A stretch of DNA of 6,116 bases from Candidatus Doudnabacteria bacterium Gr01-1014_77 (GCA_007375915.1 VMFF01000033.1:1-6116), one strand, 5' to 3'; shown: positions 1 through 5,702, numbered from the stretch's first letter. Translations and numbers: made by a program. Notes: generated by a model not told the origin, from the letters alone.

Positions 1-402
1 AGGCACAAAACCAAGAAAGATAAATTTATCTGTTGGGAGCCCTGATGCACATAATGCGGTGATAGCTGCGTTTGGTCCAGGAATGGGGGTTACTTGTGTT
101 CCTTGTGCAATCGCTGCCCTAACAATTCTAAATCCAGGATCTGATATTCCGGGAGTTCCAGCATCGCTTAAGAGCACCGCATTTTTATCTGTTATTTCTT
201 TTAATACTACTGGGAGTTTTTCTTGTTCATTGTGCTCCGCAAACTGAATGAATTTTTTTGCAGGAATGTTTAAATGCTCAAAAAGGCGTTTTGAGTAAGA
301 TGGATTTTCTGCAATAACTAGATCGCATTCTGCGAGTGTTTGTTTTGCTCTGTCTGATAGATCAGAAAGGTTTCCTATTGGAGTTGATAGTACGTACAAC
401 AT
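1..402 (-). CDS. rsmI: 16S rRNA (cytidine-1402 2'-O) methyltransferase RsmI, N-terminal part, cut by window edge
   Basis: The first 134 residues are present; the gene runs off the left edge, so the C-terminal half (the family is about 230-290 residues) is not seen. RsmI uses S-adenosylmethionine to 2'-O-methylate C1402 of 16S rRNA in the decoding centre. Visible family motifs, in order: STPIGNLSDLS at 6-16, an HNEQEKLP segment at 57-64, LLSDAGTPGISDPG at 77-90, and PIPGPNAAITAL at 106-117 followed by SGLPTDKF, the SAM-binding tetrapyrrole-methylase-like fold. The usual EDTR stretch reads E32-N33-P34-S35 here. The ATG shares one base with the TAA of nth (TAATG) and has no Shine-Dalgarno sequence, so translation is probably coupled to nth. 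Identity is near certain from the motifs; the odd EDTR region leaves a small chance of a divergent paralogue. Confidence 0.93.
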   Translation of the reverse strand, partial: MLYVLSTPIGNLSDLSDRAKQTLAECDLVIAENPSYSKRLFEHLNIPAKKFIQFAEHNEQEKLPVVLKEITDKNAVLLSDAGTPGISDPGFRIVRAAIAQGTQVTPIPGPNAAITALCASGLPTDKFIFLGFVP

Positions 403-1031
403 TATTTTGAATAGTGGGTTAATTTTAAGCCGTGTTCAATGCATTTATCTTTTCTTGCAGTGCAGTATTTTCTCCCTAGCCAGAGTAGTTGATCAGCGAA
501 TGTAATCCAATCTTTCTCTGGAACAATTTGCATTAACTCCCTTTCTATTTTAGCAGGATCTGTGTGTTTAGTCAGACCAAGACGTTTAGCTACTCTTTTG
601 ATATGGGTATCTACAACAAAACCCGATGTTATACCAAATGCATGTCCTAAAACAACGTTTGCTGTTTTGCTACCTACGCCTGGGAGTTTTATGAGGAGGT
701 TTTTTTCTTTTGGTACTTTGTCTTTGTACTGTTCGTGAATGATTTTGCTTGTTTTTTGGATCATTTTAGCCTTGTTTTTGTAGAAAGTAACTGAGTGTAT
801 GTCTTTTGTTAGTTCGTTGATGTTTGCGTTTGCAAGGTCTTTAGGTGTTTTGTATTTTTTAAAAAGTGGCTCTGTTACCTTGTTAACAAGCGCATCTGTG
901 CATTGTGCTGAGAGAATTGTAGCGATTAGGAGCTGGAAAGGAGTCTTGTATATTAAAGAGGTTGTTGGATTTGGAAACAGTTTGTCTAGCTCTCTTTTTA
1001 TGTTTTTGGCTCTGATTTTAAGGTTTTGCAT
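402..1031 (-). CDS. nth: endonuclease III (DNA glycosylase/AP lyase) with altered Fe-S cluster ligands
   Basis: A 209-residue base-excision repair enzyme that removes oxidised pyrimidines and cleaves the abasic strand; the length is normal for the family. The helix-hairpin-helix LPGVGSKTANVV is at 116-127 with the expected catalytic lysine K122, and the catalytic aspartate is D141 in VDTHIKR. SAQCTD at 41-46 corresponds to the SAQxTD helix. The C-terminal cluster loop, normally C-X6-C-X2-C-X5-C, reads C190-X6-C197-X2-H200-X5-H206: spacing is kept but the last two cysteines are histidines. The family's usual glycine before the FY/LY-x-x-KA segment is a threonine (VTFYKNKA, 81-88). The ATG lies 6 bases after an extended -10 box and lacks a ribosome site, so the message is probably leaderless. 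The stop overlaps the rsmI start. The enzyme assignment is firm; the state of the metal site is unknown. Confidence 0.95.
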   Translation of the reverse strand: MQNLKIRAKNIKRELDKLFPNPTTSLIYKTPFQLLIATILSAQCTDALVNKVTEPLFKKYKTPKDLANANINELTKDIHSVTFYKNKAKMIQKTSKIIHEQYKDKVPKEKNLLIKLPGVGSKTANVVLGHAFGITSGFVVDTHIKRVAKRLGLTKHTDPAKIERELMQIVPEKDWITFADQLLWLGRKYCTARKDKCIEHGLKLTHYSK

Positions 1032-1037
1032 GAGATT

Positions 1038-1046
1038 ATCATAGCA
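1038..1046 (-). promoter_or_regulatory. extended -10 promoter for nth, predicted leaderless
   Basis: On the minus strand TGC-TATGAT is an extended -10 element (TGnTATAAT type, five of six bases in the hexamer). Six bases (AATCTC) separate it from the nth ATG, so the usual start site is the A of the ATG. I see no good -35 box at 16-18 bp. The distance matches that at the MBL-fold gene (5709-5717). Confidence 0.6.
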
Positions 1047-1064
1047 TGAGAGCGTAGTTTATTA

Positions 1065-1245
1065 GTAAAAACAAAACTCTCCTTTTGGGAGAGTTTTGTT
1101 GAAAAGTTCTTCTAATAAAGAGCTATTTAACCATTGCAATGTATTTATCGCAATTATAATGTTAGTGAATCTAACATTTTGTTTTTGTATTCAGTTGTGT
1201 TTTATTTTTGTTTCAATTCACCTCGCGGCGAATTTGAACTTTTCT
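1065..1245 (-). ncRNA. candidate structured small RNA, about 180 nt, unknown family
   Basis: A near-perfect promoter (1280-1252) predicts a 5' end near 1245, and an intrinsic terminator ends near 1065. The first bases, GAAAAGTTC (1244-1236), pair perfectly over 9 bp with GAACTTTTC (1109-1101), which lies one base before the terminator. Inside this closing stem are an 8-bp hairpin capped by a GCGA (GNRA) tetraloop (1234-1215), an A-rich linker of about 33 nt with no evident pairing (1211-1179), an 8-bp hairpin with a 5-nt loop (1178-1158), and a weaker 5-bp hairpin with a 12-nt loop (1154-1133). The only reading frames are trivial, such as a 7-codon ATG frame at 1177-1154. The size and stand-alone unit would suit a 6S-like RNA, but I see no clear central bubble and no SRP, tmRNA or RNase P signature. 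It could instead be a leader of nth, 34 bases beyond the terminator. Confidence 0.68.
1067..1100 (-). terminator. intrinsic terminator of the candidate small RNA
   Basis: On the minus strand, ACAAAACTCTCC (1099-1088) pairs with GGAGAGTTTTGT (1082-1071) over 12 bp around a 5-base loop. One more A-T pair is possible, and a T run follows down to 1067. The T-tract is better on the minus strand than on the plus strand, and no plus-strand gene ends here, so it is oriented as the terminator of a transcript coming from about 1245. Confidence 0.8.
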
Positions 1246-1251
1246 AAATCT

Positions 1252-1280
1252 ATTATATCAGAAAAAATGACTTTGGTCAA
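1252..1280 (-). promoter_or_regulatory. strong sigma-70-type promoter for the candidate small RNA
   Basis: Minus strand: TTGACC at 1280-1275, a 17-base spacer, TATAAT at 1257-1252, with TGA just before the -10 (extended -10). Five of six -35 bases and all six -10 bases match the vegetative consensus at ideal spacing. No credible coding frame follows within 200 bases, which is why I read the product as a non-coding RNA. Confidence 0.82.
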
Positions 1281-1284
1281 TGGT

Positions 1285-1313
1285 TTGTTGTGTTCTGATA
1301 TATGGGATATACT
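1285..1313 (+). promoter_or_regulatory. possible promoter for the membrane protein gene
   Basis: Plus strand: TTGTTG at 1285-1290, 17 bases, TATACT at 1308-1313 (five of six matches at the -10, three of six at the -35). The start site would be near 1320, giving a leader of roughly 17 bases with no Shine-Dalgarno sequence. It sits back to back with the small-RNA promoter; the two -35 boxes are four bases apart. Confidence 0.5.
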
Positions 1314-1336
1314 GTTTTTAGCATTAAGTTAAAAAA

Positions 1337-2272
1337 ATGGAATCACAAAATATTTTGAGTGCAAGGTTTTTGTTAAAAGAATCATGGCAAACATATAAAA
1401 CAAAGTTTGCAGTTTTGTTTGGTATATTATCAGCGCCTTTGGTTGTTATGGTTTTGTCGTATGTTTTCTCAGAGATGCTCCCCCCACTCTCATTTGTTCT
1501 GCTTATCTTAGCAGGGTTGCTAGGTTGGGCAAGTCAGATTGCTATGATTTATGCATTGAAGACACAAGGTCTTGGTGTTTTGGAAGCATACAGGTTAGGA
1601 GTTTCGAAGTTATTGTCAGTATTGTGGATTGGAATATTGGTTGCTGGTAATTTGATTTCAGCTTTAGCTATTCCTTTTATCTTTGGTGTGATTGTTTTGT
1701 CTATGCAACAGGCTGGAATGTTTGAATCATCTAAAGCATTACTTTGGACATTATCTGGTATTGGTATTTTGTTAGCTGTTTTAGGTGTTATTCTAGCAAT
1801 ATATTTGAGCATTCTTTACCAGTTTGGAACTTATGCTTTAATCATTGATGAGCGCAGAGGTGTAAATGCTCTTTCTTTGAGTTCTATGTTAGTTAAAGGC
1901 AGGTGGATGACGGTTTTTTCAAAGCTTCTTGTTGTTATCGTTATTTTTACTCTTCCAGTCATAATTCTTGGTTTGTTTATGCAAAACCAACAGAGTTTGT
2001 ATAATCTAGTTCAATCAGTTGTCGGTTACCTTATTGCTCCGTTCATTGTTGCCTTTATGTACCATCTTTTTGTTGGTTTGAAAGTAGGTAAAGATGTTTC
2101 GGTTGATGATACAGATCAAAAAAATTGGATAGTAGGAAGATCCTTATTCGGTTTTGCAACAATACTTGCTTTACTTTTGTTTTTGATAGTTGTTCAGAAG
2201 ACAGCGTACTTTCCTGGGTTAAAAGATAAGTTAGAGGTTTTAAAGGTACAAACAAGTTCATCTACAAAGTAA
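1337..2272 (+). CDS. polytopic membrane protein of unknown function, about seven helices
   Basis: A 311-residue hydrophobic protein with no signal peptide cleavage site that I can see. Likely membrane segments are about 24-45, 51-73, 95-121, 134-162, 195-215, 222-248 and 268-287, ending in a short polar tail (288-311). A conserved-looking stretch between helices 4 and 5 has a tyrosine- and isoleucine-rich end, an acidic DERRG turn (171-175), a serine pair and LVKGRW (185-190). This pattern recalls the repeat found in glycerophosphodiester-phosphodiesterase membrane domains and related DUF families, but no catalytic domain is attached. No active site is visible, so I assign no activity; a role in envelope or transport is only a guess. 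The ATG at 1337 follows an A-run without a ribosome-binding sequence. It is a monocistronic unit, ended by the terminator at 2275 and convergent with gyrA-tRNA. Confidence 0.87.
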   Translation: MESQNILSARFLLKESWQTYKTKFAVLFGILSAPLVVMVLSYVFSEMLPPLSFVLLILAGLLGWASQIAMIYALKTQGLGVLEAYRLGVSKLLSVLWIGILVAGNLISALAIPFIFGVIVLSMQQAGMFESSKALLWTLSGIGILLAVLGVILAIYLSILYQFGTYALIIDERRGVNALSLSSMLVKGRWMTVFSKLLVVIVIFTLPVIILGLFMQNQQSLYNLVQSVVGYLIAPFIVAFMYHLFVGLKVGKDVSVDDTDQKNWIVGRSLFGFATILALLLFLIVVQKTAYFPGLKDKLEVLKVQTSSSTK

Positions 2273-2274
2273 TT

Positions 2275-2307
2275 AAAAAATCCCCGATCAGTGTCGGGGA
2301 TTTTTTT
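2275..2307. terminator. bidirectional intrinsic terminator between convergent units
   Basis: TCCCCGA (2281-2287) and TCGGGGA (2294-2300) form a 7-bp GC-rich stem with a 6-base loop. It is flanked by A6 (2275-2280) on the left and T7 (2301-2307) on the right, so the full stem can reach 13 bp and each strand carries a U-tract. It ends the plus-strand membrane gene 3 bases after its TAA and also the minus-strand gyrA/tRNA transcript. Confidence 0.93.
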
Positions 2308-2308
2308 C

Positions 2309-2384
2309 TGGTGGGCATGCCAGGACTCGAACCTGGGACCAATTGTGTATAAGACAATCGCTCTACCAACTGAGCTACATGCCC
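2309..2384 (-). tRNA. tRNA-Ile, anticodon UAU, encoded CCA
   Basis: A complete 76-base cloverleaf including a genomic 3' CCA (2311-2309). The acceptor stem GGGCATG/CATGCCC is perfect with A73. The D stem is GCTC/GAGC with loop AGTTGGTA. The anticodon stem ATTGT/ACAAT has loop CTTATAC, placing the anticodon TAT at 2351-2349, which reads AUA. The T arm is CCAGG-TTCGAGT-CCTGG. The isoleucine features known from E. coli, C4-G69, U12-A23 and A73, are all present, supporting Ile rather than a misread anticodon. Most bacteria read AUA with a CAU tRNA modified to lysidine by TilS, so the UAU form is unusual. It lies 12 bases after the gyrA stop with no evident promoter of its own and is followed by a terminator, so it is probably processed from the gyrA transcript. 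Confidence 0.97.
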
Positions 2385-2396
2385 TTAAGCTGCCTA

Positions 2397-4838
2397 TTAT
2401 ATTACAGCACTTGAGGCAACTTTGTCACCATCGTCTAAACGCATGACTCTAACGCCTTGGGTTGCACGGCCTAAGGTTGAGATGGTATTGAGCTTAGTTC
2501 TTAGGGCCTGTCCGCTTCTGGAGAATAGTACGAGATCATGTTCTTCGCTTCCTGTTACTATGTGCATTGAGATTATCTTTCCTGTTTTGTCGGTTACTTT
2601 AAGTGTCTTTATACCTGAACCGCCACGCTTCTGTATTTTGTAGAAAGAAAGATCTGTTTTTTTACCTAATCCGTTTTCAGTAACAACTAAGACTTGAAGA
2701 TCTTTAACATTGTCTTCTTTTGGAATAATGTCCATGCTCATAAGGAGGTCTTTTCCTTTTAAGCGCATTCCTCTGACACCTGCTGCTCCTCTTCCCATTG
2801 GTCTGATATCTTTTTCTGAGAAACGGATAGCTTGTCCGAGTTCTGTTGATAATATTATTTGGTCATCACCATTTGAAAGATTGACCCATTTTAATTCATC
2901 GTCACCTTTCAGCTTTATGGCAATCATTCCGCTTCTTCTTACTTTAATAAATGAGTCTGATTCCACTTTCTTAATTAATCCTTTTTTGGTTGTCATGACA
3001 AGGTATTTTGCTGGTGATTTCTTTGCTTGGCAAAGAATAGCTGTTGCGTACTCTCCAGAACCAAGTTGTAGGAAGTTAACTAATGCTTGTCCTTTAGCAA
3101 CTCGTGAGCTTTCTGGGATTTCATAGACTTTTGTTTGGAATATACGTCCTTTGTTAGTAAAGAACATCATGTCATCATGTGTGTTTGCTGATATGACAAC
3201 ATCAACAACGTCTTCTTCTTTGGTTGTCATTCCAATGACGCCTTTTCCGCCTCTTCCTTGTGTTTTGTAAGTATCAGGAGCTAAGCGTTTGATGTACCCA
3301 GACTTGGTTGTTGTTATGATGACGTTTTCTTCTGCAATTAAGTCCTCTGCTTTAAATTCACCTATTGGAGTTTTTACAACCTGTGTTCTTCTTTCATCAC
3401 CGTATTTTTCTTTTAGCTCTTGTACCTCTTTTTTTATGATAGCGAGAATCTTTTTTGGTGAACGAAGAATATCTTCTAACTCAGCAATGAGTTTTTTCTT
3501 TTCTGCAAGTTCCTCGTCAATCTTTTTTCTTTCTAACCCAGCAAGTGTTTGTAAGCGCATCTCTAAGATTGCGCGAGTCTGGATTTCTGAGAGCTTGAAT
3601 TTTTTAACTAAGTTTTCAAAAGCCTCTTCTTTTGTTGGGGATTTTTTTATGACTGCAATTACTTCGTCAATGTGATCTAAAGCTTTTTTCAACCCCTCAA
3701 GGATATGTGCTCTTTCTTTTGCTTTGTTTAAATCAAACTCTGTTTTTCTTCTAACAACAATTTGTCTGTGTTCAAGGTATTTTTCAAGAACTGTTCTTAA
3801 GTTTAGAATCATTGGTTCAATACCATCAACCAATGCCAACATGTTCATGTGGAATGTTTCTTGAAGCTGGCTGTATTTAAAGAGTTGGTTTAGGATCTTG
3901 TTTGCAAGAGCATCTTTTTTCAAATCAACAACAATACGAACACCATCTTTGTCTGATTCATCTCTTAAGTCTTTGATACCTTCTACTCTTTTTTCTTTTA
4001 CGAGATCTGCGAATTTTTGAAGAAGAGTTGCTTTGTTAACTCTGTAAGGAATTTCTGTGATGAGTATTTGGTATGCGCCGGTTTTTGTTTCTACAATGTC
4101 TGTTTTAGCACGCATTACAATACTACCTTTTCCTGTTGCGTACGCTTCTTTTATGGCATTGATGTCATAGATGATTCCACCAGTTGGGAAATCAGGACCT
4201 TTTATGAATTGAAGTAGGTCTTCGGTGGTTGCTTTAGGGTCATCAATTAACGTAGTTATTGCATCGCAGATTTCTGTAAGGTTGTGTGGTGGAATGTCTG
4301 TTGCCATACCAACAGCAATACCCAATGTTCCGTTTAGGAGTAAGTTAGGTAGTTTTGCTGGTAAAACAACTGGTTCTTTTTTTGTTGCATCAAAGTTGTC
4401 TCTGTAATCAACTGTTTCTTTTTCAATATCAGTTAGTAGTTCTTCTGCCATTTGGCTCATTCTCGCCTCTGTATATCTGTAAGCAGCAGCTCCATCACCA
4501 TCCATTGAACCAAAGTTTCCTTGACCGTCAATGATTGGGTAGCGCATAGCAAAGTCTTGAGCCATGTGCACCATTGAGTCATATACCGCAACGTCACCAT
4601 GTGGGTGATATTTAGCTAAAACGTCTCCAACAACTGAGGCTGATTTTCTGAATTTTGCATTATGTCTTAAACCTTGTTCGTGCATTGAATACAGGATACG
4701 TCTGTGAACTGGTTTTAATCCATCTCTAACATCAGGAAGAGCACGATCAACAATTACGCTCATCGCATAACTAAGGAAGCTCTCCTGCATTTCTGATTCA
4801 ATTGTACGTTGGCGTAAGACGCCGATTTCTTCTGACAT
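2397..4838 (-). CDS. gyrA: DNA gyrase subunit A
   Basis: An 813-residue subunit that breaks and rejoins DNA in the A2B2 gyrase, introducing negative supercoils with ATP hydrolysed by GyrB. The N-terminal region aligns with E. coli without gaps: catalytic tyrosine Y122 (preceded by R121), DNA-intercalating I174 in GIAVGMAT, and the quinolone region HPHGDVAVYD at 78-87 with V83 and D87. A charged, helical tower/coiled-coil region (about 365-475) follows. The C-terminal pinwheel (about 500-813) carries a GyrA box, Q527-G-R-G-G-K-G533, and a second box-like motif, QKRGGSG, at 736-742. The box and six blade-like repeats argue for GyrA rather than ParC. There is no long acidic tail after the final DDGDKVASSAVI. 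The ATG follows the upstream stop by one base (TAATATG) with no Shine-Dalgarno sequence. It is the third gene of the MBL-TM-gyrA-tRNA operon; gyrB is not in the window. Confidence 0.98.
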   Translation of the reverse strand: MSEEIGVLRQRTIESEMQESFLSYAMSVIVDRALPDVRDGLKPVHRRILYSMHEQGLRHNAKFRKSASVVGDVLAKYHPHGDVAVYDSMVHMAQDFAMRYPIIDGQGNFGSMDGDGAAAYRYTEARMSQMAEELLTDIEKETVDYRDNFDATKKEPVVLPAKLPNLLLNGTLGIAVGMATDIPPHNLTEICDAITTLIDDPKATTEDLLQFIKGPDFPTGGIIYDINAIKEAYATGKGSIVMRAKTDIVETKTGAYQILITEIPYRVNKATLLQKFADLVKEKRVEGIKDLRDESDKDGVRIVVDLKKDALANKILNQLFKYSQLQETFHMNMLALVDGIEPMILNLRTVLEKYLEHRQIVVRRKTEFDLNKAKERAHILEGLKKALDHIDEVIAVIKKSPTKEEAFENLVKKFKLSEIQTRAILEMRLQTLAGLERKKIDEELAEKKKLIAELEDILRSPKKILAIIKKEVQELKEKYGDERRTQVVKTPIGEFKAEDLIAEENVIITTTKSGYIKRLAPDTYKTQGRGGKGVIGMTTKEEDVVDVVISANTHDDMMFFTNKGRIFQTKVYEIPESSRVAKGQALVNFLQLGSGEYATAILCQAKKSPAKYLVMTTKKGLIKKVESDSFIKVRRSGMIAIKLKGDDELKWVNLSNGDDQIILSTELGQAIRFSEKDIRPMGRGAAGVRGMRLKGKDLLMSMDIIPKEDNVKDLQVLVVTENGLGKKTDLSFYKIQKRGGSGIKTLKVTDKTGKIISMHIVTGSEEHDLVLFSRSGQALRTKLNTISTLGRATQGVRVMRLDDGDKVASSAVI

Positions 4839-4839
4839 A

Positions 4840-5070
4840 TTATTTGCTTTGTTCTGAAGGTAGTGTTAATTGCGATTTATCAAGTTTGAAATTCTTTATT
4901 CCAGTTTCTATTGTTTTGAAGAGGTCTAGATTTTTGTCAGCCCCGTTATTGTAGTTCCCTATTAAGATCCATGTGCCGATTAGAACAACCGCTGCTATTA
5001 TCGTAGTTATCCAAAGCAGCCATATTTTTTCTTCTTTGGGTTTAGCCCTTAGTTTTTCTAACCACTCCAT
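4840..5070 (-). CDS. small single-pass membrane protein, unknown function
   Basis: 76 residues. The charged N-terminus (residues 1-16, rich in Lys and Glu) is followed by one membrane helix at about 17-38, starting at IWLLW, then a polar tail with an asparagine-rich turn and several lysines. The positive N-terminal side suggests N-in, C-out topology with a short tail of about 37 residues outside. No cysteines or catalytic motif are visible. Its ATG shares one base with the stop of the MBL-fold gene (TAATG), and its TAA ends one base before the gyrA ATG, so it sits in the middle of a translationally coupled trio. That tight linkage, rather than any recognised domain, is the main reason to believe it is real. 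Function is unknown; it could be a partner of the MBL-fold protein or simply a passenger in the operon. Confidence 0.8.
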   Translation of the reverse strand: MEWLEKLRAKPKEEKIWLLWITTIIAAVVLIGTWILIGNYNNGADKNLDLFKTIETGIKNFKLDKSQLTLPSEQSK

Positions 5071-5702
5071 TATCTTAATGGCTCCAGCATAATTATTTTC
5101 ATTGGTTGTTCTGTAAGCAGATCTTTTTTCTTTAGTACGAGTTTTTCCATTTTTTCAAATTTGTTGCCAAATTCTTTTAGGAACTTTTCTTCAGAGTCAG
5201 CATGGATTTTTAAGCTAGGGGTTTTGAAATGCATTGGAATGACGAATTTTGGTTCAATGAAGTTTACTGCTTTTGCTGCATCATCAGATGTTAGTACACC
5301 ATTTCCACCAACTGGAACAAGCATGACATCAACATCTCCAATATCTTCTAGTTCATCTTCGCTTAGAGAAAGTTTTTCAATATGTGCGATGTGTAGGATT
5401 TTAATACCTTCAACTTCAATCAGATATATTGTTACAACACGTCCGTTTTTGTCTTTTACAGGGATTCCAGTGATAGTGTGTTCTTTAACATCATATTCTC
5501 CTGGACCATCGACAATAAATGGTTCTCCGGAAATGCCTGAGGTCCAAGAATACATCTCATTCCCTTTTTCTGAAAGGATGATTAAATCAGCTGCTCCTCG
5601 TGGGGGTGTCAGCCCTGAATCTTTACCAAAAGGGTCGATTATTGAGGTTGTTTCTTTGCCAGTTATCTTGAATGAACTTAGTCCGAAATATGAGATTTGC
5701 AT
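5070..5702 (-). CDS. MBL-fold (UlaG-like) protein with degenerate metal site
   Basis: 210 residues resembling the short metallo-beta-lactamase-fold proteins common in Patescibacteria. Retained fold markers are the ISYFGLSSF strand (3-11), IIDPFG (21-26), PGEYDV (67-72), GDVDVMLVPVGG (122-133) and IPMHF (155-159). The defining S-H-x-H-x-D-H motif should follow ADLIILS, but the residues there are S44-E45-K46-G47-N48-E49-M50, so all four ligands are absent. H104 and H158, at the positions of later ligands, remain; the bridging aspartate position appears to be H107. Hydrolase activity is therefore doubtful, and a structural or ligand-binding role is possible. The ATG at 5702 is 6 bases downstream of an extended -10 box, so the operon message should be leaderless. 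It is the first gene of the unit leading to gyrA. Confidence 0.88.
   Translation of the reverse strand: MQISYFGLSSFKITGKETTSIIDPFGKDSGLTPPRGAADLIILSEKGNEMYSWTSGISGEPFIVDGPGEYDVKEHTITGIPVKDKNGRVVTIYLIEVEGIKILHIAHIEKLSLSEDELEDIGDVDVMLVPVGGNGVLTSDDAAKAVNFIEPKFVIPMHFKTPSLKIHADSEEKFLKEFGNKFEKMEKLVLKKKDLLTEQPMKIIMLEPLR

Noticed and set aside
1154..1177. Seven-codon minus-strand ATG frame inside the small RNA
   Set aside because: It coincides with the 8-bp hairpin at 1158-1178 and has no ribosome site; too short to support as a leader peptide.
1065..1245. Naming the small RNA as 6S RNA
   Set aside because: Size, closed ends and a free-standing unit fit, but I see several short hairpins and an A-rich linker with no evident pairing instead of one long rod with a promoter-like bubble.
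1096..1332. Plus-strand 78-codon TTG-start reading frame between nth and the membrane gene
   Set aside because: Its start lies inside the terminator hairpin, it has no ribosome site or recognisable domain, and it runs antisense to the promoter and stems of the candidate small RNA.
2710..3675. Long plus-strand frames inside gyrA
   Set aside because: Antisense shadows of an intact, fully recognisable gyrA; no starts or motifs support them.
2397..4838. Topoisomerase IV subunit ParC instead of GyrA
   Set aside because: A full GyrA box and six pinwheel-like repeats are present, and the N-terminal half aligns with E. coli GyrA numbering without gaps through I174.
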